Positions 6,872 to 15,567 of a DNA stretch of 64,000 bases are shown piece after piece. How positions within the stretch are numbered: the stretch's first letter is position 1; every line of letters starts with the position of its first letter. The notes beneath the pieces are model-generated. The model was not told the origin of the DNA. It ran no database searches and saw only the letters and a program-made list of their open reading frames with translations. The stretch is from Candidatus Latescibacterota bacterium. GTDB taxonomy: Bacteria; Latescibacterota; UBA2968; UBA8231. A program made the position numbers and the translations under genes. Where the stretch lies: assembly GCA_022826515.1 (NCBI GenBank), contig JAJDUT010000083.1, positions 67,371 to 131,370 of the forward strand, written 5' to 3'.

Positions 6872-9484
6872 TTAAATCCCCGCGTAAATGGCGATGAAGG
6901 ATTGGGTCTCGGTGCGCGATGGGGCGTCCTTGAAATTCTTGCGCTCTAGCACCAGCCCGAGCACGGTCTGCAGCTTGTAGCCTTGATAGGCCGATTCGTT
7001 TTTGAACTGAACGCCCCAAGTCAGTGCCGTAAAATCGTTGGCATCTGTGTTGAAATCGTCGAAGATCAGGTATTCTAGGCCCGCTTGTAGCTTGGTGATC
7101 TCTAGGACATCGGTGCCCACCAACAACGAGAAGAGTTCGGCTAGGGTCGTTCGGCGCTCATCCGTAAACAGGTCGCGGCTCTGCTTGATAAACTCGCTCT
7201 TCCAGCGCGGCTCTAGATAGAGGGGGCCAAACGCATGGCGGTAGTGGGCCTTGTTGATCATCCCGAAAAAGAAATCCGTCTCGGCCAAGCCCCAGCGCTG
7301 TCGGCGCTCGGCGTCCATGAGTTGGTGAAAGACCACCCAATTGACCTTGTTTTGTAGATTCAGCGAAAAGGCGCGCACCTTGTGGCCGAGGAAGAGTTGG
7401 TTGACCCAAGTGTCGCGGGCCAGCAGCGGATCGTCGATCTCGGTCAGCGTGCCGAGGCGCAGCGTGTTGTCGGGTGCCCACTGCAAGAGTGGGTCGGCGA
7501 TGTCGTCCTCCACGCGCTTGGTCATGCCGAAGAGTCGCAAATCGCCGTAGCGCGCCCAGCTCCGGTCGAATCGCAGGAGGGCGTACGCGCTGTGGTTTTT
7601 CTGGTTGGAAGAGATGCGATCCTCGCGCAGGAGGCCGGCGATGATCTTTAGCTGCGGAGCCAAGTAGGTGCCGACGTACGCGTTGTAGCCCTGGTGGTCG
7701 CGCTTGTAAGGGTAATCCGGCTCTTGGTCGTTTTCGTATTGGTCGGTCCAGAAGTTGTTGTTCATGTCAACGCCGAAGAGAAATTCGGGCCGATCGACCG
7801 CAAAGCGCAGGAAAGGCTCTTCATAGTCCGGGATCGAGTTGGTGCGCACGCGGCTGTCGTTTTGGTTGATGTCGGGCACGAAGTCGTTGTTTTGGTCCCA
7901 GCCCGGAAAGACTTGGCGGTCGGGGAAGGCCCAGTCGGCGCGGAAGCTGTCTGGCACCCGGTCTTGGTCGTCGTTGTCTTCCACCAGATCCATGAGGCTG
8001 CGGTCGTTTTGGTAGTCGATGCTGCCGTCGTCGCGGGTGACGAAAGTTTGGGTGTTGTAGCGCGGGTGCATGTGATAGGCTTCGCCATAGATGAAGAAGC
8101 GTAACCAGTGGCGCGACAGATTGAGCATATAGGCCGGTGCGCTGCGCTCGCCGACAATGCCGGCCGAAGTCCGGTGTTCTTCGACGAGGGTGTTGGGGTA
8201 TTTGCGGTAGTTCCAATTGAGATCGTACTCGCCGTACAGGTCGAAGCCCATCACGTCGGTGGCCGTCACCGTACCGCCGAGAATGTGGGTTGCCGTCGGC
8301 AGCCCGGCTTCAAAGCTGATGACTCGTAGGTTGGACAAGTCCTTAATGTTACCCGGTGCTTGGGTCACCATAAGCAACACCGGCCCGTCGGTGCTGGTCT
8401 GCCGGTTCGAGGTCATCCAGACCTGATAGTCGTTGGCTACCACTAGCCGGAATTCCACTTTGACGATCTCGGTTTTGTCGGCTGCGGCTCGGTTGATGAA
8501 ACGCGCGCTGTCGAAGTTGTAGAGCAGGCGGATTTCGTCGTTGCCGTTGGCCTCGATATAGCCCGGCCTAGGCGCGCCGCCTTCCACTATGGGTTCAAAG
8601 CGGATCTCGCGGCCCGAATCGACGCGGCCATCCCGATAGGTGATGAAGATGTCCGAGCCAGCCGGAAAATACGCGGCGCCCCCCACGCCGTCGTCGGGTG
8701 AGTCGTCGCGCAGGACGATTTCAATAGCGGACATGGTCCGGTTTTGCCCCTGAGTCAGCGATCCGGTTACCCAATTGCTCAACAAGGCTTCTTCCGAGAG
8801 CGAATTGGCTTGGTGCGCGTTGGCCGTGTGAACGCCGAGCTCGACGAAATCGCCGATTTGCACCTCAAAGCGCCCGCCGATCAAGGTGGTGGAATTAGTG
8901 CGGCGCAGTTCTTGATTGGTGATGCCGCGCGGGGCACTGGCCTGCGCGTAGAGGAACGTGCCCCGGTACTTGTCCATGGCAAAGTCGAACTGTATGCCGT
9001 CGAGGCGCGGTTTGGACAGCACCATGGGCGTCAGAGTGGTGCGCAGGTCGCTACTGATGGTCAGCGCGTATGCGTATTGCCCTTTTTGCTCGGAGGCCAC
9101 GGCGACCTCGGAAAACCAATTGCGGAAGCGCTGGGCCTCAAACAGCACGGTGCCAAATTCTTCGGGGTTGGACTGGGATACGTTGTATATCAGCCAGCCC
9201 TGATTGAGGAAGTTGCCAAAGGCGTCGTAGAAGTAATCTCCCTCGATGTTGGAACTGACATACCGCTGATAGGGCTCCCGCGCGTAGTTGGTGGTGCTCC
9301 ACTGCCGCCAGTGGTGTTCGGCGACCAACTCTTGGGGTACATACCAGCGGCGCATCGCTGGATCGAGGGCTTCCGTGCCTGGGGAAGCCAGCGATTGCAG
9401 CCCGATTTGCGCCGCAGCCGAGCCGCCGCTAATAGCCCACAAAAATAGGGCGACCTTACAGATGCGTTTCGCAGTTTCTGCCAT
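6872..9484 (-). CDS. large outer-membrane barrel-like protein (870 aa), copy B
   Basis: Family not recognised by name. A signal peptide (about residues 1-25) is followed by WYVPQELVAEHHWRQWS, a region shared with the paralogue at 15568-18234. The centre (about 495-590) has Asp/Asn-rich loops (EDNDDQDRVPD, DQNNDFVPDINQND, DMNNNFWTDQYENDQ) like thrombospondin type-3 calcium loops. The last third alternates aromatic and polar residues and ends TQSFIAIYAGI, as in porin-like beta-barrels. It is flanked upstream by a FlgD-tailed discoidin-type protein and downstream by the CBM9-like pair, so a surface-assembly or glycan-handling role is plausible. Function unknown. Confidence 0.7.
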   Translation of the reverse strand: MAETAKRICKVALFLWAISGGSAAAQIGLQSLASPGTEALDPAMRRWYVPQELVAEHHWRQWSTTNYAREPYQRYVSSNIEGDYFYDAFGNFLNQGWLIYNVSQSNPEEFGTVLFEAQRFRNWFSEVAVASEQKGQYAYALTISSDLRTTLTPMVLSKPRLDGIQFDFAMDKYRGTFLYAQASAPRGITNQELRRTNSTTLIGGRFEVQIGDFVELGVHTANAHQANSLSEEALLSNWVTGSLTQGQNRTMSAIEIVLRDDSPDDGVGGAAYFPAGSDIFITYRDGRVDSGREIRFEPIVEGGAPRPGYIEANGNDEIRLLYNFDSARFINRAAADKTEIVKVEFRLVVANDYQVWMTSNRQTSTDGPVLLMVTQAPGNIKDLSNLRVISFEAGLPTATHILGGTVTATDVMGFDLYGEYDLNWNYRKYPNTLVEEHRTSAGIVGERSAPAYMLNLSRHWLRFFIYGEAYHMHPRYNTQTFVTRDDGSIDYQNDRSLMDLVEDNDDQDRVPDSFRADWAFPDRQVFPGWDQNNDFVPDINQNDSRVRTNSIPDYEEPFLRFAVDRPEFLFGVDMNNNFWTDQYENDQEPDYPYKRDHQGYNAYVGTYLAPQLKIIAGLLREDRISSNQKNHSAYALLRFDRSWARYGDLRLFGMTKRVEDDIADPLLQWAPDNTLRLGTLTEIDDPLLARDTWVNQLFLGHKVRAFSLNLQNKVNWVVFHQLMDAERRQRWGLAETDFFFGMINKAHYRHAFGPLYLEPRWKSEFIKQSRDLFTDERRTTLAELFSLLVGTDVLEITKLQAGLEYLIFDDFNTDANDFTALTWGVQFKNESAYQGYKLQTVLGLVLERKNFKDAPSRTETQSFIAIYAGI

Positions 9485-9491
9485 TGCTCGC

Positions 9492-11522
9492 TTAGTAGGC
9501 CACAGCTATGGTGCCTGCGGCTGCTGAGAGGCCCTTGTCGGTGGTTAGATCGACTTGGTAGAGGTACACGCCCGGGGCGACTAAATCTCCCTCGGTGCGA
9601 CGGCCATCCCAAACCGCCGCAAAGCTGCCGCTGACCGCGGGCGTGGAGATCACCTCGCGCACCAGTCGGCCGGACAGGTCGAAAATCCGCAGCGCGATCT
9701 GGCGCGGCACGCCGATGTTGCGCAGATCGTACGAGATCATGGTCTGATCATTGATCCCGTCGCCATTGGGCGTCAGCGTCGCGGGATGCGCGGTGACTTT
9801 TCGCACCAGTTCGCCGCCGACGGGCGTGCGCACTGATAGAGCGTCGCCGGCAAAGCGGAAAGTTGAGTTGCCGGGCCGGACTTGTTGCTTGAGCTCAGGC
9901 TCGGTGCTGTCGTACACCCAGCCAGTGAATTCCGCGCCAAAGCGCAGCACTTTGGCATCGAAGACAACCTCGATGCGGCGCTCGTTGTCGCGCGGCGCGA
10001 CAAACGGCTCAAAGCTAATGACGATCCGGTCTTCCTCTATCTTTGGCGGGAAGTCGTCGATAATTTCCCGGCCATCGACCGAGACCGAATGGACGGCTTC
10101 GGCCGGGACTTGGGTGAAGATCTCCAGCCGATCGAAGCCCCGGTCGCCGTCTTCGAGCACGGGCCGCACCACATAGGTGAAGGTCTGCGGCTCAAAGTTC
10201 TCGGTCTCAACCGGCCAAATCTCGGCGATCACGCTTTGGGCCGCGGGGTCTTCGGCAAACAGCAAGGACATCTCGTCGATGCGCGGCGCTTTATCTCCGT
10301 CGGAAAACATGACCACTTCTAGCTGCAAGTACTGGCTGGGTCCGGGCGAGAGCAGGGGCGTTCCGTCCTCCCAGCCCGTTGCCTCTGGGTTGCGTAGCCC
10401 GGCCGCAAAGTCGTAGGGCGTTGACCAGAAGCTCCAGTTTTCTACATCGTACGTCGCTTGGATATGGCTGAACCGGCCCACTTGGTAGGTCGTGGTGTAC
10501 TCGTCTTTGGACACCCGTTCAAAGCTGCCGGTGCTGCCGATTTTCCAAAATAGATTGGGCTGTGGCGTGGAGCCGGTGCGGGTGCGCAACACGAGGCGAG
10601 TACCCTCGGGCACCTCGCCCCGCCAGCGGATTTTGCTCCAAGCCACCGGGCGGCCAAAGTCCAGCACGCCCGTGCGATAGGAGGTCTTGGTGACAAAGCC
10701 TTCGCCGTACACCTCCATTTCGGCGATCTCCCAGGTGCGCTCAGGGTTGATCGGGCGAATGGCGACCCAGCGCAAGTCGCGGGTGGGAAAGCGCAAATCC
10801 ACGACTTGGTCGAGGTTTTCAACGTTGCGCTCTAGGATGTCGAATTCCGAGTCGTTGGTCGAAGTGAGCGAGCGGCTGATGTCATGGTACCAGCGCTTGC
10901 CCGGTGCACGCTCTTGGGGCGAGGCCATAAAAGGCGCAGTGTTGTCGGCGACGCCGATTTCGTACCAAGCCAAGTAGTTTTCCTCAAAGCCCGGGCGCGG
11001 ATAGAAGCGGATGCGGTTGACCGGCATCTCGGCCCCTAGGTTGACGACCGTGTTTTTCACGTAGCCGATATTGAGACCGGCCAAACGCGGCGAGATATCG
11101 ACTTGGCGCAAGGTCGCCGTTTCCGGGTCGCCGTCGATCATCACCTGCACTTCTTTGGCGGCCTCGCGGGTATAGCCAGTGGAGACGCTGGTGTAGAGGT
11201 TGCCGCCGCGCGGGGTCAAGTTCACGTCTAGCGCGAGGTTGACCGACGGATCAACCCATATTGGCCGAATGGCGTTGTCGGAGTAGGCGATCATGGTATC
11301 GACGCCCGCTTCCTCTACGCCGATAGCGATGGGAAGTGTGCCTAAGACTGCGCCTTGGGCATCGACGATGGCATATTCGGTCTGCTCATCGGTGATCAGC
11401 CCCTGCCAAGAAACACCTGTCGGCCCGCCGATGTGAAATTCGGCCCGCCCCCACGCCGCGCTGGTACACCAAGCCGCGATACTTAAACTCCACAATAAAT
11501 TTCGCCCTAGCATGACTCTCAT
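9492..11522 (-). CDS. secreted discoidin-like protein with FlgD-type C-terminal domain (676 aa)
   Basis: A signal peptide (SLSIAAWCTSAAWG) is followed by a beta-rich N-terminal half with an F5/8 type C-like segment (VMIDGDPETATL, then NRIRFYPRPGF). The final ~90 residues match FlgD Ig-like/gliding-type tails: TLTPNGDGINDQTMISYDL, IFDLSGRLVREV, WDGRRTEGDLVAPGVYLYQV. The end is TIAVAY, shared with the other two FlgD-tailed proteins of this block. The start could be 11522 or the second ATG at 11513, which has AAGGA nine bases upstream. It is probably exported and surface-attached, working with the barrel-like protein encoded 7 bases downstream. Function not known. Confidence 0.75.
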   Translation of the reverse strand: MRVMLGRNLLWSLSIAAWCTSAAWGRAEFHIGGPTGVSWQGLITDEQTEYAIVDAQGAVLGTLPIAIGVEEAGVDTMIAYSDNAIRPIWVDPSVNLALDVNLTPRGGNLYTSVSTGYTREAAKEVQVMIDGDPETATLRQVDISPRLAGLNIGYVKNTVVNLGAEMPVNRIRFYPRPGFEENYLAWYEIGVADNTAPFMASPQERAPGKRWYHDISRSLTSTNDSEFDILERNVENLDQVVDLRFPTRDLRWVAIRPINPERTWEIAEMEVYGEGFVTKTSYRTGVLDFGRPVAWSKIRWRGEVPEGTRLVLRTRTGSTPQPNLFWKIGSTGSFERVSKDEYTTTYQVGRFSHIQATYDVENWSFWSTPYDFAAGLRNPEATGWEDGTPLLSPGPSQYLQLEVVMFSDGDKAPRIDEMSLLFAEDPAAQSVIAEIWPVETENFEPQTFTYVVRPVLEDGDRGFDRLEIFTQVPAEAVHSVSVDGREIIDDFPPKIEEDRIVISFEPFVAPRDNERRIEVVFDAKVLRFGAEFTGWVYDSTEPELKQQVRPGNSTFRFAGDALSVRTPVGGELVRKVTAHPATLTPNGDGINDQTMISYDLRNIGVPRQIALRIFDLSGRLVREVISTPAVSGSFAAVWDGRRTEGDLVAPGVYLYQVDLTTDKGLSAAAGTIAVAY

Positions 11523-11560
11523 TCCTTTTTTAACCCTCCCACGCGGTTGGTGGTGGGGTG

Positions 11561-13627
11561 CTAGTACGCTACGCCGACGGTGCGCGTGCTGGCGCTAGCG
11601 CGCGCATCGCCCTTGACGTTGAGTTGGACTAGATAGAGGCCAGGGGCCACGCTCTCACCCTGATCGTCGGTCCCGTCCCACCGAAGTTGGGGCAGGTCTT
11701 CCGAACTGTAAACGCCGCTTTGACCCTCGATGTCGAAGAGGCGACGCACCCAGCGTCCCCCTAGATCGTATATATTGACCACAATCTGCCCGCCATCGAC
11801 TGCGAGGACCTCGCACTCCATATCCAAGACGTCGTTGATTCCATCGCCATTGGGCGTGATAACGGACGCGGCGAGGTCAAAGTTGCCCACTAGGCTGCCG
11901 CTGTTGACGGCCGGGCTCAAGACGGTAGTGTCCGATTTGAACGAAATGTCGCCTTCGTCCAGTGCGGTGGCGTCGCCGGCTTGGACACTCTGGAAAGCGT
12001 CTTCCTCTAACAGCAAGCCCCGGCCCTCAAAGGCCGTGCTGTACGAGAGGATACGGCTGACAAAGTGGATCTTCAACACGGTGTTGTGCGCGGCCACTCG
12101 CGGAAAGCGCACCGCAAAGTTGCGCTCCGAGAGCGCGGTGATGGCCACGTCGCCCTCGTCGGCGACCGCGTCTTGCACTGCAAAGTCGTGTTCTAGGAGG
12201 AACTCGCCCTGCGCGTCGATGATTTCAATGCGCTCGATGCGATCTATGCGGCTGCCGGTGACTAGCTCGAACCCGTCGAAGCCCTGTAAATCGCCGCTCT
12301 CCATCTCGGCGCGCACAGCATAGACAAAGGGAATGTCGGCGGCTGCGGGCACCTCGCGCGGAAAAATTTCGCCGACGAGGACATCGGCCAATGGCGGCGT
12401 TGTGAAGTCAAAGGAAAACTGCCGCAGGATTTTGGCCGACTCTAGATCGTCGGACTGAAAGTCAACTCGGAACTGGAAGTAGCGGCGCGGTCCGGGCGAG
12501 AGGACCAATGCGCCCTCGCTGCTGGTGCCGGCAACCGGATCGTAGGGCGAAGTCCACGGACTCCAATTGGCCAAGTCGTCGCGCACGGGGCCGCGTTCCC
12601 ACACATCGGCGGGGCCTCCCTTGGCCGGCAGGTCGAGGTACTCGTCGCGCAGGAGCGGCTGGTCGGGGTCATCAACTGAGAATGTGATCTCTTCGGCGTC
12701 TTGACGCCCCACTCGCTTGCGCGTATAGGCGAAGGGCGACGTGTCGTTGCCGCTGCGGGTGCGGATGTTCATCTGCACGGCGCTCGCCTGTCCAACGGTC
12801 TCCTCCAGCCAGCGCAAGCGTCCCCAATTGGCCGGGGTGCCCATGTCGATGAGCGGCGAAACGTACTGCACAGTGGGGAAGAAGCCCTCGCCGAAAACCT
12901 GGAATTTCTCCACCTCAAAGGGGATGGATGAGGTGGCGCGCAGGCGGATGAAGCGCAAAAAGCGCGGCGGGTTGATCTCGATGGTGGCGACCGGATCGGT
13001 GTTGTTGGTGCGCACCGCAAAAGTCTCCCAGATGGGATTGCCGGCCTCGGTCAATACTTGGCCGTCGTTGACCTGTAATTCGAAGTTTTTGAGAAAATCC
13101 TCTTGAAAGGGCGTCGATGGCGACGGAAAGACCGTATTGCGCGGGAAGAAGCGAATTTGGTTGACGCCAAAGCGCGCACCTAAATCGAGTACCAGCAAGG
13201 TGCCCAACACGTCCCGTCCCTTGCGCTCGAAGGCTCCACCACTGGGGTCGGGCGACACAATCTGCGCGAGAATGTTTTGCAACTGGGACTCGGCGAGGTC
13301 GAAAACGGTCGGAGCGCGGATGCTGCCGCCGCGCTCGGCGATTTCAGCGGCGAGGTTTTGGCCCTCCTGCACGCGGCGGGGCAGGATGCTGCTGGGAAAA
13401 TCCGCGCTGGAAAAATCGACGAGATTGACCGGCGCGACACCGATTTCGGTGATGTTGGGATCCAACGTGGAGCGGTACTCCGGCTCAATGGTTTGCACCG
13501 CAACCCCGGCTTCTACGTCCCCCTCCCAGCTAATCTGGCCCTCTTGGCCGACGAGCAATACTTGACGCCCCTGCAAGTCGCCGCTGTGCAAAAGCACTAT
13601 TGCACTTATGAGAAGCAAGCGCTTCAT
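11561..13627 (-). CDS. secreted discoidin-like protein with FlgD-type C-terminal domain (688 aa)
   Basis: The ATG at 13627 overlaps the stop of the upstream membrane/TPR gene (ATGA) and gives the signal peptide MKRLLLISAIVLLHSGDLQG. The layout matches the 676-aa neighbour: discoidin-like region (LVLDLGARFGVNQIRFFPRN), a W-S-P-W-T-S-P-Y-D motif followed by LSPGPRRYFQFRVDF, and a FlgD-like tail (SVITPNGDGINDVLDMECE, YDLGGRWVRRLFD, WDGTDDQGESVAPGLYLVQL) ending RTVGVAY. The FlgD-type tail is known from extracellular proteins of many FCB-group bacteria. Overlap with the upstream gene indicates translational coupling. Confidence 0.75.
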   Translation of the reverse strand: MKRLLLISAIVLLHSGDLQGRQVLLVGQEGQISWEGDVEAGVAVQTIEPEYRSTLDPNITEIGVAPVNLVDFSSADFPSSILPRRVQEGQNLAAEIAERGGSIRAPTVFDLAESQLQNILAQIVSPDPSGGAFERKGRDVLGTLLVLDLGARFGVNQIRFFPRNTVFPSPSTPFQEDFLKNFELQVNDGQVLTEAGNPIWETFAVRTNNTDPVATIEINPPRFLRFIRLRATSSIPFEVEKFQVFGEGFFPTVQYVSPLIDMGTPANWGRLRWLEETVGQASAVQMNIRTRSGNDTSPFAYTRKRVGRQDAEEITFSVDDPDQPLLRDEYLDLPAKGGPADVWERGPVRDDLANWSPWTSPYDPVAGTSSEGALVLSPGPRRYFQFRVDFQSDDLESAKILRQFSFDFTTPPLADVLVGEIFPREVPAAADIPFVYAVRAEMESGDLQGFDGFELVTGSRIDRIERIEIIDAQGEFLLEHDFAVQDAVADEGDVAITALSERNFAVRFPRVAAHNTVLKIHFVSRILSYSTAFEGRGLLLEEDAFQSVQAGDATALDEGDISFKSDTTVLSPAVNSGSLVGNFDLAASVITPNGDGINDVLDMECEVLAVDGGQIVVNIYDLGGRWVRRLFDIEGQSGVYSSEDLPQLRWDGTDDQGESVAPGLYLVQLNVKGDARASASTRTVGVAY

Positions 13628-15564
13628 AAGTTTTCCCCGAGAATTTTTTTCGCCAATGCCTTCTGCTCCGCTTCGATGCGCTGCTGAAGTTGGGCGTGCT
13701 GCTTTCCTTGCTGATAGCGCACTCCTGCGTCTCGCGCCTCTGCGTCCCGTCCCAACTGGCTGTACGCCTTGCTCAAGTGGCCTTGGACCCGCCAGTTGTG
13801 CGGCTCTAGTTCGGCGAGGCGCAACCAATGGGTCAGAGCCTCGCTGGGTCGTTTCTGCTCTATGAGCACCTCGCCGAGCAGGAGCAGTGCCGCGCGGTGG
13901 TCTGGCGCTAGCGCTAGGGCTTGCGAGAGCAGCAACTCGGCCGCTGCTAGCTGGCCGTTGTGCCGCAAGAGTGCGGCTGCCTCCACCCGTGCCTGCACGC
14001 CATAGGTCGGACTGTCTAGAAGCTGGCGATAGGATCGTTCGGAGGCTTCCATCCGCCCGCTGGCAGCGTAGGCGCGCGCCAATTGGTAGCGCACCCGGCT
14101 GCTATCCGGGCTCAACGTTAGCAGCCGCTCGTAGGATTGCACGGCCTCGTCGAGCGCGCCGCTCGTCAGTTGCGCATCTCCCAAGCGCCCCAGTAGGGCC
14201 TCCTGCCCGCCCGCGACGAGTTGTTGGTAGATTGTGCGCGCTTGTTGGGGACGGCCTGCCGCCATGTAGCGATCGCCGAGTGCCCGCTGCCCGCGCTCGT
14301 CGGCGGGCCAATGCGCGACGAATGCCCGGCTGATGCCGAGTGCCCGCTCGGGTTTGCCGCTGGCGTCATAGAGCGCCGCCAAGGCCCAATACACGTCCTT
14401 GTCGGGGCCGCCCGCGACCAAGGACTGTTCGTACGCGGCGATCGCCGTAGCCGTCATACCCAATTCCGCATAGGCGCGACCCAAATAGCGGTGTTGCGAG
14501 GCTTGCGCCGCTTGGTCCATAGCGGGCGTACTGGCGTTGACCAGTCCTGCGACTAGCACCAATCCCGCCACGGCTATTCCCCGCCACGCCCAAGACAACT
14601 GTGCCAGTTGCCCGATCCCGCTCACCGCAAAGAGCAAGAGCACGGGAACCAGCACTATGCGCGTCTCGGCATGGGCACCGTAGAGCGCGATGCCGACTGC
14701 GCTGGTTGCGACAAACAGCAGGGCGAGCAAAGCGCCCCGCTCCCGCGTCGCCAAGGCAAAACCCATGCCTAGTAGCGCGAGCGGCAAGACCAAGCCGAAG
14801 GGAAACGCAAACCCCCATTTCCACAACAGGGCCGCTAGGACGGCTGAATCGCCGCGCGCGTGGTACATATCCAGCGCGGGCAAGTGCTCCCCGCCGCGCA
14901 CGAGCAGGTCGGGAGAGCCACCCGCATTTGTGGCCACCCCTAAGAAATACCACAGCGCGAGTGCGCAAGCCGTTCCCAGCGCACAGGTCCAACACGCCCG
15001 CTGCCGTTCTCCTGCCCACAGCCACCACAGCACGGCCGGCGCAAAGAGCGCCACTTGCGGCGCGACCAGCAAACAAAGCGCCAGCAAAATCCCGACGCCT
15101 AAAAACGCTTTTCCATCGCTCTGCCGGTCGGTCCACAACAGCGCCGCCAACAGCAAGAGCACTAGGAATACCGCGAGGACCGGAGGCAGCAAAGAGCCGG
15201 TGAAATAGATGGCCGGCCCGTACAGGGCTGCGCCTAAAGCCGCGATGAGTCCGGTGCCCGGCCCCCAGATCGCGCGGCCGATTAGAGCCAATAGCGCACA
15301 ACTGGCTGCGCCTAGTAGGACTTGGACGTAGCGAGGTGCTAGGCCGACGGCGACGAAGCCACGCAAAAAGAACGGGTACAAGGGGCTGGCAACCGCTTCC
15401 TTCCCTTCCCCCCTAGCGGCTTCGACGTAGGGCCAACTCGCCGTTGTCGGCACCTCCAAGAAGGGGTTTTGCTTGACCTCATCTAAGTAGGTCAGGCGCG
15501 GCCAAAGGGCCACCAGCGCGATGCCGATGACGGCTGCGCCGAAGTTGTCGTTGCGCCAAATCAC
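13624..15564 (-). CDS. polytopic membrane protein with C-terminal TPR repeats
   Basis: A 646-aa protein starting at a GTG (15564), three bases after the upstream stop. The N-terminal ~350 residues contain about ten hydrophobic helices with a first loop (PRLTYLDEVKQNPFLEVPT) and LYPFFLRGFVAVG that recall GT-C/ArnT-like glycosyltransferase membrane proteins. From about 365 to 640 there are TPR repeats (YLGRAYAELGMTATAIAAYE, YWALAALYDASGKPERAL, HLSKAYSQLGRDAEARDAG). This is a plausible inner-membrane component that glycosylates or scaffolds the secreted proteins encoded on both sides; that role is inferred only from position and architecture. Confidence 0.75.
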   Translation of the reverse strand: MIWRNDNFGAAVIGIALVALWPRLTYLDEVKQNPFLEVPTTASWPYVEAARGEGKEAVASPLYPFFLRGFVAVGLAPRYVQVLLGAASCALLALIGRAIWGPGTGLIAALGAALYGPAIYFTGSLLPPVLAVFLVLLLLAALLWTDRQSDGKAFLGVGILLALCLLVAPQVALFAPAVLWWLWAGERQRACWTCALGTACALALWYFLGVATNAGGSPDLLVRGGEHLPALDMYHARGDSAVLAALLWKWGFAFPFGLVLPLALLGMGFALATRERGALLALLFVATSAVGIALYGAHAETRIVLVPVLLLFAVSGIGQLAQLSWAWRGIAVAGLVLVAGLVNASTPAMDQAAQASQHRYLGRAYAELGMTATAIAAYEQSLVAGGPDKDVYWALAALYDASGKPERALGISRAFVAHWPADERGQRALGDRYMAAGRPQQARTIYQQLVAGGQEALLGRLGDAQLTSGALDEAVQSYERLLTLSPDSSRVRYQLARAYAASGRMEASERSYRQLLDSPTYGVQARVEAAALLRHNGQLAAAELLLSQALALAPDHRAALLLLGEVLIEQKRPSEALTHWLRLAELEPHNWRVQGHLSKAYSQLGRDAEARDAGVRYQQGKQHAQLQQRIEAEQKALAKKILGENL

Positions 15565-15567
15565 GCG

